Shown here one piece after another: positions 8,692 to 17,531 of a stretch of DNA of 64,000 nt (position 1 is its first letter; each line of letters begins with the position of its first letter). The notes below the pieces were generated by a model, which did no database searches, was not told where the DNA came from, and worked only from the letters and a program-made list of their open reading frames with translations. This stretch comes from Rhizobium johnstonii 3841. GTDB lineage: Bacteria > Pseudomonadota > Alphaproteobacteria > Rhizobiales > Rhizobiaceae. The stretch lies in contig NC_008380.1 in NCBI RefSeq assembly GCF_000009265.1, forward strand, positions 2,671,501-2,735,500, in the 5' to 3' direction. Both the position numbers and the translations under genes were made by a program.

Positions 8692-8720
8692 GGCCGGAAT
8701 CGGTGTTTGCGTTTCCGGCC
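8692..8720 (+). terminator. Hairpin after the D,D-carboxypeptidase gene
   Basis: Arms GGCCGGAA and TTCCGGCC (8 bp, perfect) enclose a 13-base loop about 45 bp after the stop codon. Only a short T-poor tail follows, so termination is plausible but not certain. Confidence 0.4.
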
Positions 8721-8761
8721 ACCGTTCTTGAACTCGATCAGTATTGCGTACGGGGAAAACA

Positions 8762-9037
8762 ATGGCGATCAATGAGAATTTTCCAGGAGTGCCTTCAGAC
8801 CGCCGCATGACGGCTAAAGGGCGCTCATCCCTCCATCCGCTGCACGAGGCGGCTTTGCGCCTCGCCGAGATCGGCCTGCCGCGGCCGAAGGCGAAGTCTC
8901 CGAAGACCCGGGATCTCATCAATCTGCTGCTTTGCCATGGTGCACGCGCCTGGCGCTATTCTCAACCTGAAGCCCGCATCCATCTGCATGTGACCTCGCC
9001 TGATGGCAGCGCGCCGGTGCAACTGCGCCTGCGGTGA
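8762..9037 (+). CDS. Small conserved hypothetical protein
   Basis: A 91-residue basic soluble protein without signal peptide or membrane segment. ATG 8762 follows a GGGGAAAA purine stretch; an in-frame TTG at 8744 is less likely. The codon use matches its neighbours. I recognise no domain and its role is unknown. Confidence 0.6.
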   Translation: MAINENFPGVPSDRRMTAKGRSSLHPLHEAALRLAEIGLPRPKAKSPKTRDLINLLLCHGARAWRYSQPEARIHLHVTSPDGSAPVQLRLR

Positions 9038-9126
9038 ATTGCAAAGTACCGCGCGTCATTTCAGGCGCGCGGAGACATTCAATCCACGCATGAAACTTTC
9101 CGGAAGTAGGCTCCGATTTTCGGGGA

Positions 9127-9564
9127 TTAGAGCAGACCAAGGTCCGTAAGCTCGCGGCGCAGATCCGCGGGCATTTCGGCAATGCCGGCGCCAAGGCTTG
9201 TCAGGTCGCGCGGCACGTCATCCTCAGTGTAATAACGCCAGCCCTGGAAGGGACGCTTCGGCTGCACAGCCGTCTCGATGACCTCAGGACCGAGCATCAG
9301 GCGGCAGCGCGAAATGCCTTCGCCGTCGGTGAAGGTCTCGATGTCGAGCAGCTTCTGCCGCGCCTGCACCTGCCCCTTGATCACCCAGTAGAGCGAGCCG
9401 CCGTCAAGCAGCTCCTCCATACGCTTCGGCGCCATGCGCGTCGTATGCACCGAATGCGGCTCGAGCCCGGCGGCGATGGCGCGCAGCGAGCGTTCCGCCA
9501 CCCATTCGCGCAGATCGTCTATCGAGTCGGCGCCGACACAGAGTTTGATGAGATGCAATGCCAT
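9127..9564 (-). CDS. DUF1489 family protein
   Basis: A 145-residue protein that starts MALHLIKLCVG, as is typical of DUF1489, a family of alphaproteobacterial proteins of unknown function. It has no signal peptide or membrane segments. The start at 9564 is supported by AAAGGA upstream; the frame is open further to 9621 but lacks support there. It is next to sdaA on the same strand, with 61 bp between, so co-transcription is possible. Confidence 0.8.
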   Translation of the reverse strand: MALHLIKLCVGADSIDDLREWVAERSLRAIAAGLEPHSVHTTRMAPKRMEELLDGGSLYWVIKGQVQARQKLLDIETFTDGEGISRCRLMLGPEVIETAVQPKRPFQGWRYYTEDDVPRDLTSLGAGIAEMPADLRRELTDLGLL

Positions 9565-9625
9565 GCTGCCGTTGAAATCCTTTTGGCAGCGAGCGTCAAG
9601 CACCAAGCATCCGGCATCCACAAAC

Positions 9626-11029
9626 TCAGCATTCGACGACGTTGACGGCGAGTCCCCCGGTCGAGGTTTCCTTGTATTTCTCGCTCATGTCGTGGCCGGT
9701 CTGGCGCATCGTCTCGATACAGGCATCGAGCGGCACGAAATGCTGGCCGTCGCCCTTGATGGCAAGCGAGGCCGCCGTGACGGCCTTGACCGCGCCGAGT
9801 GCGTTGCGCTCGATGCAGGGAACCTGCACGAGGCCGGCGATCGGATCGCAGGTCATGCCGAGATGATGTTCGAGCGCGATCTCGGCGGCGTTTTCGATCT
9901 GCGCTGGCGTGCCGCCCATGACGGCCGCAAGCCCCGCAGCAGCCATCGCCGCCGCCGAGCCGACTTCGCCCTGACAGCCGACCTCGGCGCCGGAGATCGA
10001 GGCATTGTGCTTGATGATGCCGCCGATGGCAGCGGCCGTCAGCAGATAGTCGCGGATGCCGTTCTGGTCCCAGTCCTCGTGGAAATGCTCGTAGTAGCGG
10101 ATCGTCGCCGGAATGACGCCGGCAGCACCATTGGTCGGCGCCGTGACGACGCGCCCGCCGGCTGCATTCTCCTCGTTGACGGCCATCGCATAGACACTCA
10201 GCCAGTCATTGGCGAGCAGCGGGTTGATGCGGTTGCTGCGCCACTCCTCCTCCAGCTTGTCGTGAATCCTGCGGGCGCGACGCTTGACGTTGAGGCCGCC
10301 GGGCATGATGCCCTCGACCTTGAGGCCGCGCTCGATGCAGGAGCGCATTGCCTCCCAGATACGGTCAAGCCCCTGGTCGAGTTCCTCTTGGCTGCGCTGG
10401 CTCTCCTCGTTCGCCCGCTTCATCTGGGCGATCGACAACCCCGAGCGCTCCGCCATCTCGAGCATCTGCTTGGCGGTGGAGAAGGGATAGGGCACACGCG
10501 TGCCGCCGGGCGCGTTCTTCTTCGCCCGCATCTGCTCCAGTTCGGTGTCGGTGACGACGAAGCCGCCGCCGACCGAATAATAGATACGCTTGACGAGAAG
10601 CCGGCCGTCTCTGTCGTAGGCGGAAAAGACCATGCCGTTGGCATGGCCGGGCAGCGGCTGTTTTTTGTCGAAGATCAGGTCGGTCTTCGGCTGGAACTGA
10701 TAAGCGGGATGGCCCTCCGGCGTGATGCGGCCGGTGCGCTCCACGGCGTCGACGATGCCGTCCATTCTGTCGGGATCGACGCTATCGGGCGCTTCGCCCA
10801 TCAGCCCGAGAATGACAGCCCTGCCCGTGCCGTGGCCGATCCCGGTATGGGCGAGCGAGCCGTGCAGGCTGACCTTGATGGCTGTGACCTGCACGCCCGA
10901 TGACGGGCGCGGCCATTCGTTCGAGAGGATCAACTCGAGAAACCGGTTGGCCGCCGACATCGGACCCATCGTGTGTGAGCTCGACGGCCCGACACCGATC
11001 TTGAAGACATCGAATACCGAGAGAAACAT
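9626..11029 (-). CDS. sdaA: L-serine ammonia-lyase (iron-sulfur dependent, single chain)
   Basis: A 467-residue enzyme that deaminates L-serine to pyruvate and ammonia using a 4Fe-4S cluster. The N-terminal beta domain starts with [18 protein letters not shown]. The alpha domain carries the three conserved cysteines that bind the cluster, in [18 protein letters not shown] and VPCIERNA. Length matches single-chain type enzymes (about 455-470). The Met at 11029 is the family start; upstream in-frame codons to 11185 have no homology. It needs clusters made by machinery such as the SUF operon at 40-48 kb. Confidence 0.93.
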
Positions 11030-11179
11030 GGGTGCGCCTTCTGAATACGAGGATGCAAGCTTAAGCGAGGTCGGTTTCGAATCCGTGTAGCACACCGACA
11101 TCGCATGGAGCCGGTGCGACATTCCGGCTGCACACTGGAGCGCCGCGTGTCCAATAGGACGCGCAGGCACTTTGAGTGT

Positions 11180-11227
11180 GCGCATAATCCTTCCCGAAAA
11201 TCGAATCCGATTTTCGCGGTCATGCGC
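11180..11227. repeat. Rhizobial palindromic intergenic element
   Basis: A 48-bp imperfect palindrome with outer arms GCGCAT/ATGCGC and inner arms CCGAAAATCG/CGATTTTCGCGG. I recall this sequence type as a repeated intergenic element in Rhizobium genomes. It lies between sdaA and the divergent VOC gene. A decayed partial relative may be present at about 9098-9127. Confidence 0.6.
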
Positions 11228-11303
11228 TAAACCAAGCAGCCCGCCTTGCCAATCATTGCTGCATTCAATGAAGCCTATGCGGAGGAAGAACTGGTAGCCT
11301 TAT

Positions 11304-11332
11304 CTTGACAGTCTGCACCAACTCCCAATGTC
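11304..11332 (+). promoter_or_regulatory. Possible promoter of the VOC gene
   Basis: CTTGAC (11304-11309) matches the alphaproteobacterial -35 exactly. After 17 bp comes AATGTC, a weak -10. It lies about 50 bp upstream of the VOC start codon. Confidence 0.35.
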
Positions 11333-11382
11333 CTGCTGACGTCGATGCTAGACGACATCTTGTAGATTGGGAGATTGGATAC

Positions 11383-11820
11383 ATGGCGCTCAAACGGATG
11401 GACAACGTGGGAATCGTCGTCGATGACCTCGAAGAGACGATTGATTTCTTTCGCGACCTCGGCCTCGAACTCGAAGGGCGGGCCACGATCGAAGGAGAAT
11501 GGGCTGGACGTGTCACTGGACTGGGCGATCAGCACGTCGAGATTGCCATGATGCGCACGCCTGATGGCCACAGCCGGCTCGAGCTCTCCCGCTTCCTCAG
11601 GCCGCCTGCCGTTGCGGATCACCGCAATGCCCCGGTGAACGCTCTAGGCTACCTCCGCGTCATGTTCGCGCTTGATGACATCGACGAGACGCTTGAGAGG
11701 CTCCGCAAGCGCGGCGCGCAGCTCGTCGGCGAAGTCGTGGATTATCAAGACACCTATCGGCTCTGCTACATCCGCGGGCCTGGAGGGCTTCTCATCGGAC
11801 TCGCCCAAGAGCTTGGCTGA
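11383..11820 (+). CDS. VOC (glyoxalase/bleomycin resistance fold) family protein
   Basis: A 145-residue protein with two beta-alpha-beta-beta-beta modules of the vicinal oxygen chelate fold. The first has MDNVGIVVDDLEETIDFFRDLG and the second LRVMFALDDIDETLERL; the C-terminal GPGGLLIGLAQ strand gives the last metal-region motif. Such proteins are metal-dependent lyases, isomerases or dioxygenases, or antibiotic-binding proteins; the substrate cannot be read. ATG 11383 has a GGGAG site; upstream in-frame codons overlap the proposed promoter. Confidence 0.8.
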   Translation: MALKRMDNVGIVVDDLEETIDFFRDLGLELEGRATIEGEWAGRVTGLGDQHVEIAMMRTPDGHSRLELSRFLRPPAVADHRNAPVNALGYLRVMFALDDIDETLERLRKRGAQLVGEVVDYQDTYRLCYIRGPGGLLIGLAQELG

Positions 11821-11821
11821 C

Positions 11822-13021
11822 CTATGCGCGAAGCTTCTCGTCGCGATCATCTTGAATGACCGTGCCGTCGGCTCCATCCCGGGGTTCGGCCGTCGCAGAG
11901 ATTTGCGGTTGATCGGCCGTGGCTGACGTTGCGTCGCTTAGCATCCGCTTTTCGATCTCCTGCAGGTCGAGAATTGCGCGGTCCATTTGGTCGGCTGGAG
12001 TCTCGCGCGAAACCAGACGCCAGCGATTATCCTGCCATATTAGGACCAGCAGCCGCCGGCCTGGAACCTCTATTGTCTCGTGGATGAACCATGCCCCGAC
12101 GACCGCAACGCAAAGCGTCACCAGGATGAGCGCCGGTTCCGGCATCAAGGCATCAAAGGTCAGACGCGCCAGGAACATGATGGGGACATGGAAAAGGTAA
12201 AGTGAAAAGCTGATCTTTCCGAAAAACCGTACTGGTGCAGCTGCCAGGACACGGGCTGCGATGGGAGGCTGTCGAGCGACGAGCCCGACAATAACGGCCG
12301 CGGCCACCGCACTTTGCAGGCTCCAGAATTCCGGGGAAAAACCGGGCAAGATATGCCGGTAAGTGAAAAACACCGCCAGAAGGACAAGCGTTGATATTCC
12401 GGTGAAGGCAGATGGGATCCATCTATTCCAGTGGGAATGCATGATCCCGGCAAGTGCGCCGAAAAGAAAGTAAGGAAGCTTGGAGACGAGCACTATTCCC
12501 GGGCCTGGCAATTCAACCAGGCCGTCCACGACGACGGCCACGGTGAGGCCCACAATAATGCCGCTATAGCGGTACGGCTGGGCCAAGCAAAGCCACAGGA
12601 CAGGAAAGAGCAGATAGAACTGGATCTCGGGCGGTATCGACCAGAAAACACCACTCGAGCCGAGCAGAAAGACATGGCGCACAAAATCCGTGCCGCCAGC
12701 TATTGGCTGAACAAAATCTAGACTTTGCATGCTCGACAGCATCGCTACGAGAACGACGGCCACCAGGTAAACCGGATAGATGCGGGCAAAGCGGCTCACA
12801 AGAAAATCCAGCACGTTTTCTCTCGTGACCGGCCGTGAGCCGTAGAGATGAGCCATCAGGAAGCCGCTGAGAGCAAAAAACAAACCGACAGCTTCGTCGC
12901 CCATCGTCACGAGATGTGGAGCTCTGATCGGAAAGATAAGGCCAATATGGGCTCCAACGACCAGAAGCGCAGCGACACCGCGCAGGCCATCAAGACTCGG
13001 GATGTAATCCGGCCGACTCAT
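11822..13021 (-). CDS. Acyltransferase family 3 membrane protein (OafA/YrhL type)
   Basis: A 399-residue protein with about ten membrane segments. The N-terminal PSLDGLRGVAALLVVGAH holds the catalytic-type His of acyltransferase 3, and the family motif around SLYLFHVP is near the end. These enzymes move acetyl or other acyl groups onto exported sugars. A 60-residue hydrophilic tail rich in Asp, Glu, Ala and Thr follows the last helix. It ends one base from the convergent VOC gene. The substrate, perhaps a surface polysaccharide or Nod-factor-like glycan, is not known. Confidence 0.85.
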   Translation of the reverse strand: MSRPDYIPSLDGLRGVAALLVVGAHIGLIFPIRAPHLVTMGDEAVGLFFALSGFLMAHLYGSRPVTRENVLDFLVSRFARIYPVYLVAVVLVAMLSSMQSLDFVQPIAGGTDFVRHVFLLGSSGVFWSIPPEIQFYLLFPVLWLCLAQPYRYSGIIVGLTVAVVVDGLVELPGPGIVLVSKLPYFLFGALAGIMHSHWNRWIPSAFTGISTLVLLAVFFTYRHILPGFSPEFWSLQSAVAAAVIVGLVARQPPIAARVLAAAPVRFFGKISFSLYLFHVPIMFLARLTFDALMPEPALILVTLCVAVVGAWFIHETIEVPGRRLLVLIWQDNRWRLVSRETPADQMDRAILDLQEIEKRMLSDATSATADQPQISATAEPRDGADGTVIQDDRDEKLRA

Positions 13022-13185
13022 GGGTCACTTTTGAATTCGGAGTTCAGGTTCAGTCCTGAAGAATTGGCCATCACGACTTTATAAGCGGTTAACGCGGCAC
13101 CCTGCTGGCGCGCCTCTAGACTGGCCTCGCGCCAGCGTGCATCGTCCGGACAGAAAATTGCTTTGGAAAACGGGACCACTTCTCC

Positions 13186-13635
13186 ATGCCAGCCACCAAC
13201 CGCATCGCCCTCTCCAGCGACCACGCCGCCATTCAGCTCCGGCAGGCCATTGCCGGCCATGTCGTGGCGCAAGGCTGGATAGCGGTCGATATCGGACCGA
13301 CAACGCCGGAGAGCACACACTATCCGCAGCACGGCGAAGCGGCTGCGCGTCTCGTCGCCTCCGGCGATTGCCGGTTTGGCATCATTCTATGCGGCACCGG
13401 CCAGGGCATCATGATGGCGGCGAACAAAGTAAGGGGCATCCGTTGCGGCGTCTGCGCAGACCCATTCTCAGCCCGCATGATCCGCCAGCACAACGATGCC
13501 AACATGCTTTCGATTGGCGTGCGCGTGGTCGGCGAAGGGCTGGCGCTCGATATCGTGGATGCGTTCCTGACCGCTCGTTTCGAGGGCGGCCGGCATGCGA
13601 CGCGGGTGGGGATGATTGAGGCGCTGGAGGTGTAG
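13186..13635 (+). CDS. RpiB/LacA/LacB family sugar-phosphate isomerase
   Basis: A 149-residue enzyme of the ribose-5-phosphate isomerase B fold. The SSDHAA motif (10-15) and the catalytic Cys69 in ILCGTGQG are present, followed by the typical ANKVRGIRCGVC segment. The family interconverts aldose and ketose phosphates (ribose 5-P, galactose 6-P or tetrose phosphates). In rhizobia, paralogues serve erythritol use, but no catabolic genes flank this copy, so the substrate remains open. Confidence 0.85.
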   Translation: MPATNRIALSSDHAAIQLRQAIAGHVVAQGWIAVDIGPTTPESTHYPQHGEAAARLVASGDCRFGIILCGTGQGIMMAANKVRGIRCGVCADPFSARMIRQHNDANMLSIGVRVVGEGLALDIVDAFLTARFEGGRHATRVGMIEALEV

Positions 13636-13765
13636 CGCCGTCTTGTTTCTTCTTCTTTGGGTTGCCGCCCCGAATCCGCAAGCTGACGGATGACCGCATT
13701 GCCGTCGTTCATTCCAGAAGATGCCGGTCGGCTATCCACCAAGCCTTGTCGTTTCCCGACGGCTC

Positions 13766-13848
13766 GATTATGCCGAACTGCCGCATGGCCGAAAGCCCGC
13801 GTAAAGCCGCCGAACTCGGCCATGCGGCATAATCCGACTTGCGGCATA
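13766..13848. promoter_or_regulatory. Large inverted repeat with repeated GCGGCATA motif upstream of DUF599/DUF1624 pair
   Basis: Perfect 12-bp arms CCGCATGGCCGA (13781-13792) and TCGGCCATGCGG (13816-13827) are flanked by GATTATG (13766-13772) and CATAATC (13828-13834). The octamer GCGGCATA occurs twice on the plus strand (13824-13831 and 13841-13848), and a related TATGCCG is at 13769-13775. It ends 32 bp before the DUF599 start. It could be a regulator binding array or a leader RNA hairpin. Confidence 0.5.
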
Positions 13849-13880
13849 GTGGTCGCGTTCATGCGGAGACTGAATCACTG

Positions 13881-14645
13881 ATGACGACGGCGGATTATAT
13901 CGCTCTGGCTTTCTTTGCCTTTGTCTGGATGGGCTATTCCTGGCTGCTGCATGGCCGTACCTTCTTCGGGCGCACCAGCCTGACCCATGCCATGACCGAA
14001 CGGCGCCGGCAGTGGATTTACAATTCGCTGCGCCGCGACCTGAAGATGATCGACACGCAAATCATGGCCGGCCTGCAGAACGGCACCGCCTTCTTCGCTT
14101 CGACCTCGATCTTCGCGATCGGCAGCTGCTTTGCTTTGCTCGGCGCGACGGAGAAGGTCGACGCCGTCTTCGCCGACCTGCCCTTCGTCTTCCATGGCGG
14201 CCATGCCGTCTTCGAGATGAAGGTCGGCGGGCTGGCAGCGCTTTTCGGCTACGCCTTCTTCAAATTCGGCTGGTCCTATCGGCTGTTCAACTACTGCACC
14301 ATCCTCTTCGGCTCGATCCCGATGATGCGCGACACCGAGCGCGACGTCATCGCCGCCGAGCGGGCCGCCGAACGCGTCATCCGCATGAACGTCATTGCCG
14401 GCAGCAATTTCAACGAGGGCCTCAGGGCGATCTTCCTGTCGATCGGCTATCTCGGCTGGTTCATCAACCCCTATGTCTTCATGCTGACGACGGCGATCGT
14501 CATCTTCGTGCTGACACGCCGGCAATTTTTCTCGCAAGCGCGACTGGCGATCATGGATACCGGCCCGCCATCAAATCTCCACCTTTCTGCTATTCGCCGC
14601 GATAGGCCGTCGAGCGACGGAAATGATTTGTCCGAGGGACTTTGA
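13881..14645 (+). CDS. DUF599 family membrane protein
   Basis: A 254-residue protein with about four to five hydrophobic segments (near residues 5-25, 65-88, 105-135, 185-220). It matches DUF599, a family of unknown function found mainly in proteobacteria and plants. Its TGA stop overlaps the ATG of the DUF1624 gene by one base, so the two are translationally coupled. ATG 13881 follows GGAGAC. The frame is open upstream into the inverted repeat region but that part looks non-coding. Confidence 0.8.
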   Translation: MTTADYIALAFFAFVWMGYSWLLHGRTFFGRTSLTHAMTERRRQWIYNSLRRDLKMIDTQIMAGLQNGTAFFASTSIFAIGSCFALLGATEKVDAVFADLPFVFHGGHAVFEMKVGGLAALFGYAFFKFGWSYRLFNYCTILFGSIPMMRDTERDVIAAERAAERVIRMNVIAGSNFNEGLRAIFLSIGYLGWFINPYVFMLTTAIVIFVLTRRQFFSQARLAIMDTGPPSNLHLSAIRRDRPSSDGNDLSEGL

Positions 14646-15634
14646 TGACATTGCCGGCAAGGGAAACCGACGCGGCGGCAAGACCGCCGCGCATCGGTCT
14701 ATTGGATACGGCGCGCGGCCTCGCGCTGATCGCCATGGCGAGCTACCATTTCAGCTGGGACATGGAGTTCATGGGCTATCTCGCGCCAGGCACGGCCGAG
14801 ACCGGTTGGCTGAAGATCTATGCCCGGGCGATCGCCACGACCTTTCTCTTCATCGTCGGCATCAGCCTGGCGCTGTCGAGCACGCCTGAGATTCGCTGGC
14901 CCTCCTACTGGAAGCGCTTCGGCATGATCGCCGCGGCAGCCGCGGTGATCTCGATCGCCACGCGCATCGCGATGCCGAACGAGTGGATCTATTTCGGTAT
15001 CCTGCATTGTATTGCGGTGCTCACGCTCATCGGCGTCGTTTTCCTGAGACTGCCGCTCGCCTTCACGCTCATCGCCACGCTCGCGCTCTTTGCCGCCTGG
15101 ATCACCGATAATTTCGGGCCACCCGGCCTGCTTCGCTCATCCTTCTTCGATCCTCGATATCTCGCCTGGATCGGCCTTGCCGTGGTGACGGAACGGTCCA
15201 ACGACTATGTGCCGCTGTTTCCCTGGGCAACGCCCTTCTTCGCTGGATTGAGTATCGCCTCGATCGCCATCAGAACCAGACTGCTGCACCGGCTTGCCGC
15301 CATCGGCACCGGCTCCTGGTGGCCGGCAAGGCTCGGCCGCCACAGCCTTGCCTTCTATCTCATCCACCAGCCGGTGTTGATCGCCATCGCTTATGGGATT
15401 TCTCTCGTCGTCCCGCCGCAGGCGCCGGATCCGGTCGCAACTTACCTAAGGCAATGCAACGCCTCTTGCGTCATGCAGCAAGGCGAAGCGCTCTGCCACA
15501 GCTTCTGCCAGTGCACGTTGGGAAAACTGCAGGCGCAAGCCCTGTTCACGCCGCTGCAGGAGGGCGCGATCGATATACAGAACGACGAGCGGGTCCAGAC
15601 GATCGCTGCCGAATGCAGCGCCGAGGCTGAATGA
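14645..15634 (+). CDS. DUF1624 (HGSNAT-like) membrane protein with Cys-rich tail
   Basis: A 329-residue polytopic membrane protein. LLDTARGLALIAMASYHFSWD near the N-terminus resembles heparan-alpha-glucosaminide acetyltransferase-like proteins (DUF1624), with a candidate catalytic His35. About eight helices end near residue 258. The hydrophilic tail of about 70 residues has six cysteines, including a CxxxC (271, 275) and a CxxxCxC cluster (284, 288, 290), which could form disulfides or bind metal. It is coupled to DUF599 by overlapping stop and start codons. The acyl acceptor is unknown. Confidence 0.8.
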   Translation: MTLPARETDAAARPPRIGLLDTARGLALIAMASYHFSWDMEFMGYLAPGTAETGWLKIYARAIATTFLFIVGISLALSSTPEIRWPSYWKRFGMIAAAAAVISIATRIAMPNEWIYFGILHCIAVLTLIGVVFLRLPLAFTLIATLALFAAWITDNFGPPGLLRSSFFDPRYLAWIGLAVVTERSNDYVPLFPWATPFFAGLSIASIAIRTRLLHRLAAIGTGSWWPARLGRHSLAFYLIHQPVLIAIAYGISLVVPPQAPDPVATYLRQCNASCVMQQGEALCHSFCQCTLGKLQAQALFTPLQEGAIDIQNDERVQTIAAECSAEAE

Positions 15635-15658
15635 ATTCGCCGACAATTCGGCGCGTGA

Positions 15659-16051
15659 TCAGGTAGTGACGCCGATTTCGGCGAGGCGGCCGAGGCAGGT
15701 CTCCTCGATAGCGTCGAGTTCCGCCAACGTGTCGTCGATATCCTTGCGCTTCTGGCGCAGGTCGTCGCGCTTCTCGTCGACGCGCTTCATCAGGAGCTTC
15801 AGCTGGCCGAGTTCACCCGGCGGCTCCTTGTAGACCTGGATGATCTCGCGGATCTCCGCGATGGTGAAGCCGATGCGCCGGCCGCGCAGAATTTCCCCGA
15901 TCAGCCGCCGGTCGGCTTGCCGGAACAGACGCGTGCGCCCGCGCCGCTCCGGATGGATCAGTCCCTCGTCCTCGTAGAAGCGGAGCGTGCGCGTCGAGAC
16001 CCCGAATTCGCGCGTCAGTTCCGTTATGCTATAATATTTGTTCACCGGCAT
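15659..16051 (-). CDS. MerR family transcriptional regulator
   Basis: A 130-residue regulator with a MerR winged helix-turn-helix (residues 7-75, with SITELTREFGVSTRTLRFYED) and a coiled-coil dimerisation helix (about 85-120). There is one Cys near the C-terminus (CLGRLAEIG). It resembles the LiuR-type subgroup that controls branched-chain amino acid or fatty acid breakdown, but no such gene adjoins it. It has its own promoter overlapped by a dyad at 16076-16103, which suggests autoregulation. Confidence 0.85.
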   Translation of the reverse strand: MPVNKYYSITELTREFGVSTRTLRFYEDEGLIHPERRGRTRLFRQADRRLIGEILRGRRIGFTIAEIREIIQVYKEPPGELGQLKLLMKRVDEKRDDLRQKRKDIDDTLAELDAIEETCLGRLAEIGVTT

Positions 16052-16075
16052 GTGTTCCCCGTCGTCGGACAGACG

Positions 16076-16103
16076 ATAATATTGACTTTTACGTAATAGT
16101 CAA
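16076..16103 (-). promoter_or_regulatory. MerR-gene promoter with internal operator dyad
   Basis: On the minus strand TTGACT (16103-16098), a 16-bp spacer and TATTAT (16081-16076) form a good sigma-70 promoter 25 bp before the MerR start. The inverted repeat TTGACT/AGTCAA with a central TTACGTAA-like core (16082-16103) covers the spacer, the placement expected for a MerR-family operator. Confidence 0.65.
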
Positions 16104-16115
16104 TTTTTGGGCGGT

Positions 16116-17531
16116 TCAGATGCCGAACCACCATGTGGCGATACCAAGAAAGGCGAAGAAGCCGGTACAGTCCGTCACCGTCGTGACGAAGACGGAAGAG
16201 GCGATCGCCGGGTCGGCCCCCATCTTGTCGAGCAGCAGCGGCAGCAGGATGCCGGCAAGGGCTGCCGCCATCAGATTGATGACCATCGCCGCCGCAATCA
16301 CCCCGCCGAGCTGGTAGTCGTGAAACCACGTGCCGGCGATCACGCCCATAATCGAGGCGAAGACGATGCCGTTGAGGACGCCGACGCCCGCCTCCCTGCG
16401 GATGATGCGACCGGCATTATAGATGTCGAGATCGCGGGTGGCGAGCGCGCGCACCGTCACCGTCATCGTCTGCGTGCCGGCATTGCCGCCCATCGAGGCG
16501 ACGATCGGCATCAGCACGGCGAGCGCGATCATCTTCTCGATCGAGCCGTCAAACAGGCCGATGACGCTTGCCGACAGCATTGCCGTGCCGAGGTTGATCA
16601 AAAGCCACAGGAAGCGCGAACGCACCGTCGAGAGCACGTTGTCGGACAGTTCTTCGTCACCGACGCCGCCGAGGCGCTTGATATCCTCGTCCGCCTCCTC
16701 GTGGATGACGTCGACGACGTCGTCGATGGTCAGCACGCCGACCAGCCGGCCGTTTTCGTCGACGACGGCGGCCGAGAGAAGGTCGTACTGCTCGAAGAGC
16801 TGGGCCGCCTCCTCCTGGTCCATCTCGGCCGGAACCGGATGGTTGGTCTCACGCATGATCTGCTCGATCTTCGTCTGCCGCTTGGTGCGCAGGATCTGGT
16901 CCAGATCGACGGCGCCGAGCAGCTTGAAGGTCGGATCGATGACGAAGATCTGCGAGAAGGAATAGGGCAGATCCTCTTCGTCGCGCATGTAGTCGATTGT
17001 CTGGCCGACCGTCCAGAACGGCGGCACGGCGACGAATTCCGTCTGCATGCGGCGCCCGGCCGAGCTTTCGGGATAGTCGAGCGCTCGGCGCAGCCGCACC
17101 CGCTCGGTGAACGGCAGCTGGGCGAGGATCTCTTCCCGGTCCTCCTTGTCGAGGTCTTCGAGAATGTAGACGGCATCGTCCGAATCGAGCTCGCCGATCG
17201 CAGCGGCGATCTGCGCGTTCGGCATCTGGTCGACGATTTCGCGGCGGATCGCCTCGTCGACCTCGGTCAGCGCCGTCATGTCGAAATCGTCGCCTAGCAG
17301 GCGCACCAGCGCCAGGCGCTGATCCGGCTGGATCGCCTCCAGCAGGTCGCCTATTTCGGATTCATGCAGGCGGGCAACGTTCTGGCGCAGGAACAACGTA
17401 TCGCGGTCGGCGATCGCAGCACCCACGAGCGCCAGGAAATCGCCGCGGACATTGCCGTCCTCGTCGTAGATATCGGCTTCCTCGTCATCGGGACGCCTGC
17501 GAATGCGGTCTTCCCCGTCGGTCGTCGTCAT
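16116..17531 (-). CDS. mgtE: Magnesium transporter MgtE
   Basis: A 471-residue Mg2+ channel of the inner membrane. Order of parts: acidic N-terminus, MgtE N superhelical domain (about 40-150), two CBS domains (about 155-275) that sense cytoplasmic Mg2+, a connecting plug helix, and five membrane helices (about 305-471) with the conserved PIVASMGGNAGTQ pore motif. The start at 17531 has GAGGG seven bases upstream; an in-frame ATG at 17546 would place that site inside the gene. I saw no M-box in the 242-bp leader. Confidence 0.93.
   Translation of the reverse strand: MTTTDGEDRIRRRPDDEEADIYDEDGNVRGDFLALVGAAIADRDTLFLRQNVARLHESEIGDLLEAIQPDQRLALVRLLGDDFDMTALTEVDEAIRREIVDQMPNAQIAAAIGELDSDDAVYILEDLDKEDREEILAQLPFTERVRLRRALDYPESSAGRRMQTEFVAVPPFWTVGQTIDYMRDEEDLPYSFSQIFVIDPTFKLLGAVDLDQILRTKRQTKIEQIMRETNHPVPAEMDQEEAAQLFEQYDLLSAAVVDENGRLVGVLTIDDVVDVIHEEADEDIKRLGGVGDEELSDNVLSTVRSRFLWLLINLGTAMLSASVIGLFDGSIEKMIALAVLMPIVASMGGNAGTQTMTVTVRALATRDLDIYNAGRIIRREAGVGVLNGIVFASIMGVIAGTWFHDYQLGGVIAAAMVINLMAAALAGILLPLLLDKMGADPAIASSVFVTTVTDCTGFFAFLGIATWWFGI

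Noticed and set aside
9434..10903. 489-codon plus-strand frame
   Set aside because: Antisense shadow of sdaA, low-complexity His/Arg/Asp-rich translation without homology.
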